DNA from: Balamuthia mandrillaris | Lineage: Eukaryota > Discosea > Longamoebia > Balamuthiidae | Assembly: GCA_031835245.1 (NCBI GenBank) | Contig: JAVKOQ010000148.1 | Location: 26,001-90,000, forward strand | Direction: 5' to 3' | DNA length: 64,000 nt | Part shown: positions 24,220-38,607 of the stretch, piece by piece | Layout: every line of letters starts with the position of its first letter | Position numbering within the stretch: the stretch's first letter is position 1 | Notes under the pieces: model-generated | The model's database searches: none | Told to the model about the DNA's origin: nothing | Seen by the model: the letters and a program-made list of their open reading frames with translations, nothing else | Made by a program: the position numbers and the translations under genes

Positions 24220-27200
24220 TTACTTAGCTTTAATACGAGGAGCGCTTTGAGCGCTTTTAGTGGCTAGTTCTTCCAGAAATACAACGAGAGGCTGCCATCC
24301 GCCGCCCACACGCACTGAATTACAAGCGGTTAGTTTGACAAGCACGAAACGAGGGAGAAGAGAGGAGAGTTAGAGGAGAGAGAGAAGAGAGAAGAGAGGA
24401 GGGAGCAGACAGGAGAGAAGAGAAGAGAAGAGAGGGAAGAGAGAAGAGAATATAAAGAAGAGAAGAAAGGGCTAACCAAGAAGATTATCATTGACAACGC
24501 GCAGATTGACCTTTCCTCGATTACCAAAGCGATAGGTACTGCCGCCGATATGGCTGATTACCATGTCGAGTCCCAGTGAGGCAGCATCCACTTTCTTCAC
24601 AGCCTCCGCTAACATGCTTTGCACCACGTCTCCTTCCTTTTATTTATTTCAATCGTGTTTGTCCAAGGTTAAGACTAGAGCAGGAGGAGAGAGAAGAGAG
24701 AGCTAACCTTGGTTGGCCGAAAAACAAGCGAGCCGACAGGTTTGATTACGTTGTTGATGTTGCTGGAAGCAACGTTCTCCTTTGCAGCTTCGCCACTGCA
24801 GTTTGTTTTAGCTGTTGGGTGATGTTGCTTGACAGCAGCGGGGATCACAGTAGGCTTTCTCAACTTGGACTTTAGCCGTCGTAACGAAGCGTCTGCGCCT
24901 TGTTGATGCTGTGGAGGTTGATTCCTTCTTCCGATGGAGGATGACGATGATACCAAAGGTCGAGATACATCCTCCGGCTTCTTTGTCGAACGGGTAAGAC
25001 TTCGCAATCTCGTATGCTGTCCAAAGGACGAAGTTAAAGGAGCGGAAGAATTCGAAGAAGTGGAAGAAGAAGAGAGGTTTGCAGCGTTAGAAGCAGGATC
25101 GGAAAGGCTTCTCCTACGCCGAGTTGCTTTTAATTTAGAGGAAACCTCGGAAGCAGTAGCGGTGATTGCAGGCGTGGTAGATGGGTCGATCTCTTGTAAG
25201 AGCTTATCCATGGTACGTTCTACTTGTACTTCCATCTGCTGTACAGCCTCTCTTTCCTGTTGCAGCTCCTCTGCTCTAGCCTCCACCAGTTGCTGTCTTG
25301 CTGTCTGCAGCTGATCTTCTATCTTGCTCAACTCTTCCTCTCTCTCCACTTCAGTTGCTTCCCATTCCTTTTCTCTGGCCTCTAGCGTTGCTTGCCACCG
25401 TTCTAAGTGTTCTTGTAACCGTTCCAATCGCTCCTTTTCTTCTTGTACTTCTTTCTTTTTGAGTTTCATATCTTCTTTCTCTTCCTCTTCTTCTTTTGCT
25501 CTCCTTTCCGTTTCTGCTTCCGCATCCTTCTTTTGTCGTTCTAATTGTTCTTCTAGGCCTTCCACTACCCGCTGTAAACGAACCAACTCTTCTTCCTTGT
25601 ATTGCACTGCCATCGTTTGTACATTTAGCGACTCTTTCATAGCTTCTTCTCTTGCTTCAAACTTCAAAACAAGCTCGCTTCTCTCCGTGGCCCACTTGTT
25701 TTTTATCTGCTCCATCTCCATCTCTTGTTCCTTTTGTCTTAATGCTTCCGTCTCAATCTCTTCCTCTCGTAGATATTTGGCGGCAAGCAAAGCTTGTTGC
25801 AATGCCTCCGCTTTGGCCTCCATCCCTTTCTTCACTTCGAGGAGAACGCGTTTTGTCTCTTCTTGTTTCTCTTCCCACTTAATCTTCCATAGCGCGTTCG
25901 TCTCTTCAATTCCACGTTCAAACCACCGCTGTAGTTGGTTTTCTGCTTCTTTCTCTACGTTTTGTCGTGCTAGTACCATCTTTTCTAAATCAGCTCGTAA
26001 GCGTTGTAGTTCTTCCTCATAACGTTTATTTTCTGCTTTCTCTCGTTGTTCCATCTCCATTCTTTCTTCCACGAGTTGTTGATCCATCCGAATCCTTTCC
26101 ATTTCCATCTTCTTGTGGTGCTCATTTTCCATTTCCTTCAGCTTGTTTTCCAGCATTTTGTTCGTTTGTGTCCATTCGGCTATCTGTTGTTCCATTCGAG
26201 CCCTTTCTGTTGCCATCACCTCGCTATGCTCATTTTCCATTTCCTTCAGCTTGTTTTCCAACATTGCTACCGTTCGCGACAATTTAAGTTCGTTTTCTTG
26301 TTGTCTTACTAGCTTTTCTTCCAATTCTTGTTTCTCGTTGAGGTGTTGTTCGTTGATAAGTTGTTGTCTAGCTTCGAAACAGCGCTGAACCTTCATTACC
26401 TTCTCATCTGTGGCTTTCTTCTCTTGTTCATATCTCAGTGTGGAAGCGTCCAAACTTTGTTGTACCGCCGCTAACTTCTTTTCCAGCTCCAATTTCTCTT
26501 GTCGGAAACTGTGTTCGGTCTCTTCGAAACCTCGTTGAGCTGAAGTTAATGCTTCTTCAAGATCTTGTTTCTCATTTTGGTATCTCCGTTCTACAGCTTC
26601 TAACTGATGTTGCATCGTAGCCGCCATCGCTTCCTTCTCGGTTCGATAATTCTGTTCCGCCTCTTCCAAACTTTGTTTCGTCGCGGCCAAGTTCTCTTCC
26701 AACTCTTTTTTCTCCTTTTCGTGGTGTAGATTCGCTGCTTTCAAGCTACGCTCAGTACTCGATAACTTCGCTCTAATATCTTGTTTCTCCTGTTCGACTG
26801 TCGCTAAACTTTGTCTACTACTCGCCAACAACATGTCTTCCAGTTCTTTCTTTTCACTCAGATGTTGTTCGTTCACAATTTCTTCGCTTCGTTCAATGAC
26901 CGCCATCAACTTTCCTTCCAATACTCGAATCTCGTTTTGGTGTGTTTGTTGCATCATCGACAACCGTTCTTCCATTTCTTTCCGCTCGTTTTGGTGTTGC
27001 TGAAGCGCTATTTTAAGACGCTGTGCCATTTCTTCCAACGTTGCTTCTAATTCTTTTTTCTCCTGTTGGTGCTTTTGGGTGACCTCTTCTAACTTTTGTT
27101 GAGCCGTAGCCATCAAGCTTTCCTCCAGCTCTCGCTTCTCGGTTTGATGTTGCTGGGTCAGAGTTTCTAACCGTTCTTCGAACACTTGCTTCTCGGTACA

Positions 27201-28868
27201 GTGTATCTGTTCTGCCGCCAACAATCTTACTGCTATCTCTTCCTTCTCATTTTGACGTTGGTTTGCGACATCAAGACTTTTTTGAAGTACTATCAACTTT
27301 TCTTCCAGCATTTGTTTCTCGGTTTGCTTCAACATCAACTGCGCTTCCAGTTGTTGCGTCTCATTTTCATATCGCTCTTCGATCGCTTGCAAACATTGTT
27401 CGGTGTTCAGCAACTTCTCTTCCATCTCTCGTTTCTCGTTTCGGTACTGTTGACTCGCACCTTCGAGGCTCTGTTGCGCAGCTATCAACTTCTCATCCAA
27501 CTCTTGCTTCTCGCTCCCGAGTCTTAGTAATGCTTGATTCATCGCTGTAATGCTTTGCTCAGATACCACCAAGCGTTCTTCCAGCTCTCGTTTCTCGTTT
27601 TCCAGTTGTTGATTCATCGTTTCCAAACTACGTTGTTGAGCCACTACCATCAACCTCTCTTGTTTCTCTTGTTGGTGACTCTCATCAACTGCTTCCAAGC
27701 TTTGTTGTAACGACATCAGGTTCTCTTCCAATTCTTGTTTTTCTCGTTCGTACCTCTGTTCGACTGCTTCCATGGTTTGGTGCATAGCCGCCAATTTCTC
27801 CTCCAACTCTTTCTTCTCGCTACGGTGCTGCTGTCCCTTCATTTGGATACTCTCCTCACTCGCTCGCAGCTTCGCTTCCCACTCTTGTTTCTCGCGTTGA
27901 TGTCTCTGTACAGCAGTTTCCATGTCTGTCCGCAGCGACCCTATGGCAAGCTCCAAAAGAGCTTCTCTTTGTTTCCTCTCTTTTTCCTTTCCTTTCTCGG
28001 TCTCCTCTTCATTCTCCTCACCAACAGACATCGTTTTCTCCATTTCATGGTGCAACAGCGAACCGTTCTTCTTGTTGTAGGCTACGCTTTGCTTCTTTGT
28101 CCTGTGCTTTCCATTCACATCGTCTTGTAAAGACAACAGAAACTGTTGTACTTCCAACGCTTGCTCCAAGAAGTAGTGTTGTCTGTTGGTTGCTGTGGCC
28201 AACAGTCGCCGTCGCTTCCTCACTCGCTTTGTTCCTCTTCTTTCTTCCTCATTCTCTTCTTCTCGTTGTGGTTCTTCTGGCTGCTCTTTTTCTGCTTCTT
28301 CTGTGCCAAGTTCCTGCTCCGTTTCTTGCAACGAAGAGGAGGAAGAGGCCAACTCTCCGGAGGGTTGCGTTTGTTCGGTTGGTTTGAGAGGATCAACCTT
28401 CCTTTGTTGTTGGGGTTCTTCCGCTTCCTTCTTTTCCCCATCATCCTCTTCTTCTAAAACGGTCGTGCTCTTCGTGGTTGCCGCTTGTTCCCCCCTTGAA
28501 TTGCCGCCTCTCTTCCTCTTTCTTTGCGACAGCTTCTCCTCCAGCTGCAAAGAGAGAAGCGCCGTTTTCTGTTGTTGGTCCTTGTGGCTGTTCAACGAGG
28601 CAGCTACGAGCCAACCAACAACCACGGTAAGCAAGAAACCTCCGACCGTGCCAACCGGGCCAACCTCTTCTTCTTCCTCTTCGGAGACTGCCCGTTGCTT
28701 CTCCGCTGCTCCGCCAACCACCCCGGATCCTCCCACCCCTGGATCCGCGGCAGCCACAGCGGCAGCGCAGCGCCACAAGAGTAGCCACCAAAGGAGGAGC
28801 CCCCAGCTACAAGCCAGCGGATGATGTGCCCTGGTGCTACCACTACTGCTTCCCTTCCTGGTCCTCAT
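24220..28868 (-). CDS. Giant membrane-anchored coiled-coil protein with C-terminal GAR domain
   Basis: Three exons (28868-24708, 24636-24477, 24314-24220) give about 1,471 residues. Residues ~20-41 form a Leu/Trp/Ala-rich hydrophobic core resembling a signal peptide, and ~74-92 form a transmembrane segment. About 1,000 residues of heptad-rich coiled coil follow, with repeating units such as 'EKQELEEKL', spaced near 33-35 residues. The last ~60 residues are a GAR (Gas2-related) domain: 'YRFGNRGKVNLRVVNDNLLVRVGGGWQPL' in pieces (exon 2 to 'NDNLL', exon 3 from 'VRVGGGW'). GAR domains bind microtubules. I infer a tether between a membrane, perhaps ER, and microtubules; this is not demonstrated. 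No calponin-homology domain, the usual GAR partner, is seen. It shares a 187-base promoter gap with the Josephin-like gene. Confidence 0.82.
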
Positions 28869-29055
28869 GCCTTGGCCGTGCCACCGTGCCGTTTTTCCGT
28901 ACTTTCCTCCGCTCTACCGTTTTTTAATGCCCTCCCCCCCCCCCCATTTTTTCGGTGCTTCATTTTTTTGGGGGTAGTGGTGAGCTTCAACGGCTTCCTT
29001 TCCCGCCTTTTTTTTTTGTGTTGCCTGTTTTTTGCAGAGGACTCCTCAAGTAGTG

Positions 29056-30019
29056 ATGATGTCATACGATCGTAATCTAGAGATCAAATATTACTATCAG
29101 GTTGGCTGTGAATTGGATCGTAATGCTAAGAAGAGAATGGAAGGAGAGCCGAAGGAAGAACACTTCTTCTTCTCGTGAGAATAGTTCTTCTTCTTCTTCT
29201 TCTTGTTCTTCTTGCATAGCAAAGGGCAACAACCACAACAGGAAATGTGATTCTGGCAGGCCGTTCTTCCAGAAACAGAAGGCGCAAGACTCGAGCTGCC
29301 GTATGCACGCCCTCAACAACGCCATGGGCAGAGCTGCCCTCTCCCCCAACAAGTTTTTCAACCTCTGCGACGAGTTTGATCGGCATCACGGCACCAGCGG
29401 CAGTCGAGACTTTTTCTTCCTTCCCTCGGAGCACCCGGAAGACAACCTCCTGAGCTTCATATTGCATCGACACGGCTATCAAACCAAACTGGTCACCGCA
29501 GAGGAAAGAAAGACCGGCCGCCAAGAACTCCAACGAAGGAACAGGAAAAAGAGGGAAGCGGAAGTAGCGACCGTAAATCGAAAAGACGAAGAAGATGAAG
29601 AAGACGGTGAAGAAGAAGAAGAACAAGAACAAGAACAAGAACAAGAGGATTGGATAACAGCGTTGCAAGAGGATTGTTGTGCGGTGTTGTGCTTCTCGGA
29701 TGGTCACGTGTGGGCCTACCGTCGCAGCGAGGGCTCCAACGCTTGGTGGTGCTTGGACAGCTTGGAGCGGCAGCCTCGGCACGTCAAGCTCAGCAAAGTC
29801 TATGGGCAATCCAACGTTGGTCTTATTCTTGTTCGAAAGAAGGAGAAGAGGCAAAAGCACAAGAAGTCGATTGGTGGGGAGAAAGGAAGAAGAGGTAAGA
29901 GTTGCTCTGCTGTTGCTAACACGAAGGAGGAGGACGACAGTAATAACAAAAAGGAGGTGGATGAAAAGAGAGAAACGCAGAAAAAAGGAAGAGAATATGA
30001 AGATGAAGACTGGACATGA
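29056..30019 (+). CDS. Josephin-like papain-fold cysteine protease (putative deubiquitinase)
   Basis: My preferred model has two exons, 29056-29174 and 29242-30019, giving 298 residues in frame; the donor is GTGAGA and the acceptor CAACAG. A single-exon alternative from the ATG at 29123 also stays open through a serine-rich TTC repeat. The catalytic Cys-helix motif is 'QDSSCRMHALNNAMG', resembling the Josephin QxxxC..H.LNN signature. The downstream His lies in 'SDGHVWAYRR', followed by 'WWCLDS'. The fold is split by an acidic Glu-rich insertion, and the C-terminus is lysine-rich. It probably acts on ubiquitin or a ubiquitin-like protein, by family. The choice of first exon is moderately sure. 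Confidence 0.7.
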
Positions 30020-30076
30020 GAGAACGGTGATGAAAAGGTAATTGTAGAAAAAGAAAGTAACAAAAAAATATAATAA

Positions 30077-32493
30077 TCACTTGATCAACTCGTACTCTTC
30101 CACAAAGAGGGTAGGGTCCGCCAGGCGCTTCTTGGCTTGCCAATAGAGGCCGTTTGCTGTCTTCCATTGGCCCTCTGCCCTCTCCAACTTTATCCATTCC
30201 AACCACAACCCTAGTTTTTAAACAATATTTTAGCGATTCACTTTGAATTAAGAAAGAGAGAGCGAGGAGAGGGAACAGAGAAAAAGTGCTAGGAGAGAAG
30301 ACTGAAGTACGGTACCAGTAGCAAAGTCTCCATGGTCGTCCAGGGCTCGACGATAAAGAGCACGAACACGAGATGCGTCGGTTGGCAATTGGGCCTTTTC
30401 TGCTTGAATGCACTTTTGGTAGAACGAGATCATATTCGGAGCAAAGTCCAAGGCGCTGTTTTTGTTAAAGGCTGTGAGACGAGAGACTACGCAAAAAAGT
30501 AAAGATAGAGGCAAGACAAACCAGGTGTAGAGCTGGCGCGTTTTATCAATGCCCAGGCAAGACGTTGTGTACATCAGGAACTGCTCCTTTAATGCATTCA
30601 CCTCTGGGTGACCCACCAACGCCATCATCGCGCGCTACATGAGAAAACATATTAGACAGAGAAACAAATAAGAGAACAGTAGAGAGAGAGAGAGAGAGAG
30701 AGAATGCATTCAGAGACTTATATAAAAGGATCATAGAAAGTCACATATGAAGTTATGCAGACTTAGGTTTTCATCAGATGCAGGGAGGTAGACAGAAAGA
30801 AAGAGAGATCAAAAAAAAAGCAAGAAGAAACAAACCCGAAAGTGAAGAAGGAAAGTATCCCATGGTACCTCACGAATAAGACAGTACTCCAAAAAGTAAG
30901 CCCGCAAAGGTAAAGACTCGGGACAAGCCTCCAACGCTTCTACAAATAATTGGTTGATGGCAGATTCCACCAACATCTGATTTGGTTGTCGAGCCTCAGC
31001 CACATCTTTGCTATCATCGCTCCGCTTTTGTTTCTCTTTCTGCTTTTCGTTTCCTCCACTCTTTCTTTTACGTTTGTTGTTGGTTGCAGGAATGTTCTGT
31101 TCTTCTTCGTCGTCATGTTGCTGTGTCCGCTTTAATGCAGCGACTATTTGGCTCTGTCTTACCGCCAACTTAACGCGAAGCAGCCACAAACGAGAAGAGG
31201 AGGGGAAAGCGCTTGTTCCCAATTGAGCAATCCTCAATGCATTGTCCTCTCCTTCGTTTTCGTTCTCTCCCTCCTCTTTATCGCTTTCGTAGCTGTTTGA
31301 GGCTGGAGCATCGTTTAAGATAGCTTCCACCCAAAGGCAAAATAAATCCTCCGTCATCAAAGAATGTGAGTTGGCTCTTCGGCACACATCGAGTAGTCTC
31401 TTCGCCAACCTCTGCACATTGTTTTGTTGATTTTCTTCTTCGCCGTGCAGTTGATACTTCTCGTGACTTGCAATTTGTTGCAGCATCATATCCTGGCAGA
31501 AGGTGGCGTATTTTTCCCACATTTGTGCCGTGGAAAGTTTCCCCACTGCCTCCTCAAATAACTCAAACGCTCTGTCCATTGCTTTCTCATGCTTCCGTTC
31601 ATCCTCTTCACCAACTTCTCCCTTTGGGGTACCGTCGTTGTATTTTTGTGGTTGTTGTGCCAAATCATCCAATTCTTTTTTGGCCCAAAGAGACCAACAT
31701 TCCTCGTTGCGAGGAAACCTGTCCAACAGCGTTTGGTAGACCTCCTCCACGATACGTTCCGTATTCTCAAACGCACGAAAGATTTCCACAAACTTAACGA
31801 CAAACTTCCAATCCCCTTGAAAGTGTTCGGAGGCGCAGGCGTTCTTGAATATCAACCTCGGGATGGCTCCCTCCAAAAATGGATTCGATGTTCCAGCGTT
31901 GCTACCCCCGGTGCTAGGATCTCCCTCAGCTGAAACTTTTGTGCGTTGCTGTTCTCCCTCCTCTTTTTCTTCTTTGTCGTCCTCTGCCTCTTCGTCCTCA
32001 TCCCACCCGTTTGCTTCATCATCGTCTTTGTTTATTTCATCGTTTTCGTTTTCTTCTTTTGGAACCTGTTTGTGAAAGAAGTGAGAGAGAGAGATATCAG
32101 TAAACAAACAAAAAGAAAAAGAAAAAGAAAAAGGTACAAGAATGCTAAGACAAACCAATGCAGCATTCTCAACACCAAGCAACTTTATGCGATCCTTGAT
32201 TTTTTGTAGGTAGAGAAGTTCCAACCTGCAGTACTCATGCCACAGGCGACCACAATGCTTATTTATCCTAATGCTGCGTTGCATGAGAGCTGCCATACCA
32301 ACAATAATCAACTTGAGCAAAACACAAAATTACATAAAATAATGAGAGAATAGTACCTCGAGCGGCAATTATGTTTGAGTTGTGCTCAAACTCCCAAGAA
32401 GCTGCCATGATCCACAATCCTTCACTGGTTGGATGAGCTCGTAACGCTCTAGCGTGGGTATTTTTTCTTAAGTAAGAAGCAAACAACCCAAAG

Positions 32494-32534
<41 letters not shown>

Positions 32535-32759
32535 AACCTCGCAAAGGTCCTGTTTAAAGCTTTAACACTGCCTGTGTTCTTGCAAAAGTCGATGTACTGC
32601 AGCCAGAGCTTCACGTCTTCACCAAATTTACGAAGAAGGCGATGATAAAGAAAGTGGATGCGTCTCACGCCTGAAAACTCACTCAGTTCCGGCAGCTTAC
32701 GAATGCCTTTTTATTTTTCCCTCTCAAAGTAAGAAAAAACCGAACAATAACAGACAAGC

Positions 32760-32796
<37 letters not shown>

Positions 32797-33163
32797 AAAG
32801 GATACAAGGAGTGAAACAAGAGAATAAAAAAGAGTACCCATGCGCCCTTTTCTTCTGCGGCGGAGCAGGTCCAAGTTCATCTCGTACTGAATGTAGCGCA
32901 AAAAGTCGAACTTTTCGGCACCTCTTCGCTGGACGGCATACTCAAAATGCCTTCTTCGCTTTACGATGGCTTTGATCTCCGCCTACATGTCGTACAAATC
33001 AAAAACTGGAGCGACCAAAAAAAAAGAAAGAAAGAAACCCTCCATAAAGGGAGTTTTCTTTTGGATGCGGCTGATGACAAACCTGAGTGAAAAGCCGGCA
33101 CTTGGCCAAGCTTTCCAGCTCCGGGATCATTTCCTCCATGTTCTTCTGCACAAGGTCCGCCAT
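30077..33163 (-). CDS. UTP6: UTP6, U3 snoRNP-associated HAT-repeat protein
   Basis: Processome component for 18S rRNA processing in the nucleolus. Nine exons (33163-33083, 32982-32838, 32706-32538, 32466-32357, 32289-32156, 32065-30836, 30634-30522, 30455-30316, 30210-30077) give 751 residues. The N-terminus 'VQKNMEEMIPELESL' and 'AEIKAIVKRRRHFEYAVQRR' match UTP6 closely, followed by 'YIQYEMNLDLLRRRRKGR'. HAT repeats follow ('LWLQYIDFCK', 'LWIMAASWEFEH', 'LWHEYCRLELLYL', 'LYRRALDDHGD', 'LWLEWIKLERAEGQW'). The long exon 6 contains acidic and lysine-rich insertions not typical of the family. The exon 8 acceptor was set at 30455 because the nearer acceptor leads to a stop. It converges with the Josephin-like gene at 57 bases. 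Confidence 0.92.
32499..32531. repeat. (GA)n microsatellite in UTP6 intron 3
   Basis: Within 32537-32467; CT on the sense strand. Confidence 0.9.
32763..32794. repeat. (GA)n microsatellite in UTP6 intron 2
   Basis: Within 32837-32707; CT on the sense strand. Confidence 0.9.
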
Positions 33164-33340
33164 GATGATGACGATGAGAAAAGCAGTAGGCTGGCAACAC
33201 TCGAGCTCGTTGAACCAAAGACTCGCGATCCACAACAACAGCAGTCGTTGCTCTCTCTCCCTCACTCACCCTCTCTCTCTTCTTCGTCGCAGCCGCAAAA
33301 AAAAAGAAAAGAAAGAGAATGTCGGCATAAATTAAAATCC

Positions 33341-33372
33341 GTGTCGTCCCGAATATCTTCTCGGGACGACAC
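33341..33372. promoter_or_regulatory. Perfect 12-base inverted repeat in a shared promoter
   Basis: GTGTCGTCCCGA at 33341-33352 and its exact reverse complement at 33361-33372 are separated by an 8-base loop. It lies in the 237-base gap between the divergent UTP6 and 77-residue protein genes, ending 28 bases before the latter's ATG. It may be a dimeric factor site, or a hairpin in a 5' leader. Confidence 0.7.
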
Positions 33373-33400
33373 AAGGTCAGCGACAAAAAAGATAGGAAAG

Positions 33401-33826
33401 ATGGAAGAGCAAACGGGTGGGGCTGGAGTTCAGAAGCAAGAGGAGCGGGTTACGGCCACGGAGATGAAGCAGCTTATTGTTGCCTTGAATCAGATGAACG
33501 AGCGGTTAGGTGCTCACCAACCCCCCCACAACTGTCTTTTTCATTTATTTATTATTTTTGAGAAAAAACCTCCACAAAGTTTGCTCACTTTGCTACTTTG
33601 TTGCTAACAAGGTAATGTGGTGGAACATATGGAGAGAGCTTCGGTCAGTCTCGACAACTTTACTCAGACACAGGAGGCCCTCAACATTGTACGTACTTCA
33701 TGCTTGTCACCAACTACTTACTGCCACCCTCCAAAAAAAAACCCCCTCCGTCTGATACCCTTTCTGCCTCCTCCGCAGTCGCTCAACACCTTCAAAGCCA
33801 TCTTTGAAGTCACAAACAATCCATAA
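33401..33826 (+). CDS. Small coiled-coil protein, unrecognised
   Basis: Three exons, 33401-33509, 33612-33688 and 33779-33826, give only 77 residues, with all three joins in frame. After a Glu/Gln-rich start the protein is a continuous amphipathic helix: 'MKQLIVALNQMNERLGNVVE', then 'SVSLDNFTQTQEALNISLNT'. The size and helical pattern recall small subunits of complexes such as DASH, BORC or BLOC-1, but I cannot assign it. The conserved exon structure argues that it is a real gene. It is divergent from UTP6. Confidence 0.6.
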
Positions 33827-33986
33827 AGAAAAAGCGGTGATGGCGAACGAAGAAACAAAGAAAGACAACAGGAAGGGAAAGAGGAAAAAAAAAAAAGAAA
33901 TCAAGAGAGGGAAGATAGAAGGGCACATTGTTACAAGTTACAAACCAGAAAACATGCACTATAGCATCTATCTATCAACGAAACAC

Positions 33987-36174
<2,188 letters not shown>

Positions 36175-36326
36175 GTTCGCTACTACTACTCGGTTTTTTT
36201 TTTTTGATCTCCTCCTTGTCTCGTGTTTCCCCTTGCCTACTGTGCGGTTTTTAGTTTCCCGCCAGAATTACCAGGAAAAAAAATGGCGCGAAAATTCAGA
36301 AACCCCTCATGTCGATCGATCATTCC

Positions 36327-36347
36327 TTTTTTTGATTTTTGATTGAT
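36327..36347 (+). promoter_or_regulatory. GATT-type promoter motif before MCAT
   Basis: TTTTTTGATTTTTGATTG, identical over 18 bases to the string before BCS1, lies about 55-75 bases upstream of the MCAT ATG in the 227-base gap shared with DHFR-TS. Confidence 0.45.
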
Positions 36348-36401
36348 GCTTTGAATGGTTATTACATAAAAAGTAGCAGAGCAAAGCCGGAAGCAGTGCG
36401 A

Positions 36402-38350
36402 ATGTGGAGAACAGGGCCGGGGAGGAGGAGGGAGCTTGCTGTGGGCAGGATAAGGTCCTGGGCAGAGATCCACGGTAGTGGTTCGGTGTTGTTGCCAACA
36501 CGCAGGCGTGGTGGGGGCATCAGTAGGCGGCTTTGTACGTACAGCTCGGCCGAAAGAACGCAAACAAGCAGCAGGGCGAATGGTGCCGGAGGAGAGAGAG
36601 GCGGAAGGGTGTTGATGTTCCCCGGACAAGGCGCTCAACACGTTAGAATGGGATATGACCTTGCGCAAGAGTTCCCCGAAGCACGAAGGGTGTTTGAGGA
36701 AGTAAACGAAGCTCTCAGTACCATCACTCTCATCCACTTCTTTTTTTAATATCCATCAGTCACTTCCACTCTAACTCCCACTTCTTCTTTTGCCACGTAG
36801 GCTTTAATCTCTCCCATCTCCTTTGGGAAGGAACCCAGGTTTGGACGATCCAGCATTGAAACTTTTTTGTTGTTGACCTCTTGAAGCTTAACCACCATAT
36901 CTTTCCAAAAAGGAAGAGGTGACGCTGACAGAAAATGCTCAGCCCGCTCTCTTGGCTCATTCCATTGCTGTGTTTCGTGTCTTGAAGGTGCAAACAAACA
37001 TCTTTTTTTTTATAACAAAACCCAACACGTTCTTTTTCTCATCTCTAATAGTTTTTTTTTGTTGTTTTACACTTTCAGAAAGAACTGGGATGGTCGTTGG
37101 CGGAGACGGTCCAGTTTGCAATGGGCCACTCATTGGGAGAATACAGCGCCCTTTGTGCTGCCGACTGTTTGTCTTTGTGGGATGCTGCCCGTTTAGTGGT
37201 ACGGCTATCCAGTTGGGCTTTTACCTCTTGTTATTGTTTAAAATGACCAAAACCTCTGTCGCTCTCGCTTTCTCTCTCTCTCTCTCTCTTCTCTCTCTCA
37301 TTAAACCAAAGCGAGTTAGAGGGCAGGCCATGCAAAGAGCAGTGGCACCAGGAAAAGGAGGGATGGCTGCCTTCTTTCCCATCGACCTCGACACCGCCAA
37401 CATAATAGCCGAAGAAGCCTCTCACGCCACCTCTCAAGTCTGTCAAGTGGCCAACATCAACTCTCCAACCCAGGCATCATCCCCTCTTCCTCCTTTATCT
37501 TTTCTCCTGCTTTGTCAGTCTCTAAACCTTTTGTTGTTGAAAAACAGGTCGTATTGAGTGGAACGACTGATGCGATAGAGGAGGCTGTAATGTTAAGCAA
37601 AAAGGATGAACGGTTTAAGAAGACAGTGCGAGTGGCCAAGCGGCTTCAGGTTAGCGCCCCTTTCCATTGCTCATTGATGAAAGGAGCTGCTGATGAGCTG
37701 GAGGCTTACATCAAAAGCGGCAGCATTACTTTTTCTCGTTTAACAGGTTTCTCTTTTGTGCCTTTCTCTTTTCTTTTCTTTTCTTTTCTTTTCTTTTCTT
37801 TTCTTTTATTTTCTTTCTTTTCTTTTCTTTTCTTTTCTTTTCTTTTCTTTTCTTTTCTTTTCTTTTCTTTTCTTTTCTTTTCTTTTCTTTTCTTTTCTTT
37901 TCTTTTCTTTTCTTTTCTTTTCTTTTCTTTTCTTTTCTTTTCTTTTCTTTTCTTTTCTTTTCTTTTCTTTTCTTTTCTTTTCTTTTCTTTTCTTTTCTTT
38001 TCTTTTCTTTTTCCTCACTTCTTTCCGTTTGTTATTTTTTTGTCCGTGTAGTTCCAGTTATCTCAAATGTGAGCGCAAGGAACATATCCCTCAAAGGCGA
38101 TGACGAAGCAGAAGAAGAGAAAGAAGAAGAGAAGATCACCAAAATGCTAGTTCAACAAGTGACGGCACCCGTGCGATGGTCCGAGAGCGTGCAGTGGTGC
38201 CGATCCGAAGGAGCCACCGAGTTTTGGGAGTTGGGCCCCGGCAAGACGTTGTGCGGGCTCGTCAAACAGATCGACGGCGGCAGCACCACCCTGGCCAAGA
38301 GCGTAGAAACGGCCGAGGACGTGGCCATCTTTTGTAAAAGTTTTTGCTGA
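36402..38350 (+). CDS. MCAT: Mitochondrial malonyl-CoA:ACP transacylase
   Basis: Loads malonyl groups onto acyl carrier protein for mitochondrial type II fatty-acid synthesis. Seven exons (36402-36717, 36801-36838, 36913-36987, 37079-37198, 37312-37473, 37548-37746, 38052-38350) give 402 residues. The first ~50 residues are Arg-rich and acid-poor, a typical mitochondrial presequence. The FabD core is complete: 'LMFPGQGAQHVRMGYDLA', 'LTENAQPALLAHSIAV', active-site Ser ~161 in 'GHSLGEYSAL', catalytic-dyad His in 'VSAPFHCSLM', and 'VANINSPTQVVLSG'. Intron 5 starts with GC instead of GT, since only a GC donor at 37474 gives the conserved 'SPTQVVLSG' join. Intron 6 is inflated by a TTTTC repeat. 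It is divergent from DHFR-TS. Confidence 0.9.
37768..38012. repeat. (TTTTC)n pentanucleotide repeat in MCAT intron 6
   Basis: About 49 units with one early interruption near 37808, lying in the intron 37747-38051. It stays open in all sense-strand frames and so produces false long ORFs of Phe/Ser/Leu repeats. Confidence 0.97.
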
Positions 38351-38607
38351 ATTGAAAAAACCTGTATAGAGGCTGACCAATGAAATGCTTGGATCTCGCA
38401 CTCCCGATCATCTTTTGGTTTTTCATTGGACGATCACGATTAAGGCGAGATTACTCTTTACCTTTTTCAGGGAAAACGTTACGAAGGGAGAAAGAAAAAG
38501 TGTTTTCGGTCCTTTTCTTTTATTTTATTTTATTTTATTTTTTCTTCTTTTCTGTACTGTGTTTATTTTTTTGTTACCGCACACACACGAATACCTCTTA
38601 CACCACC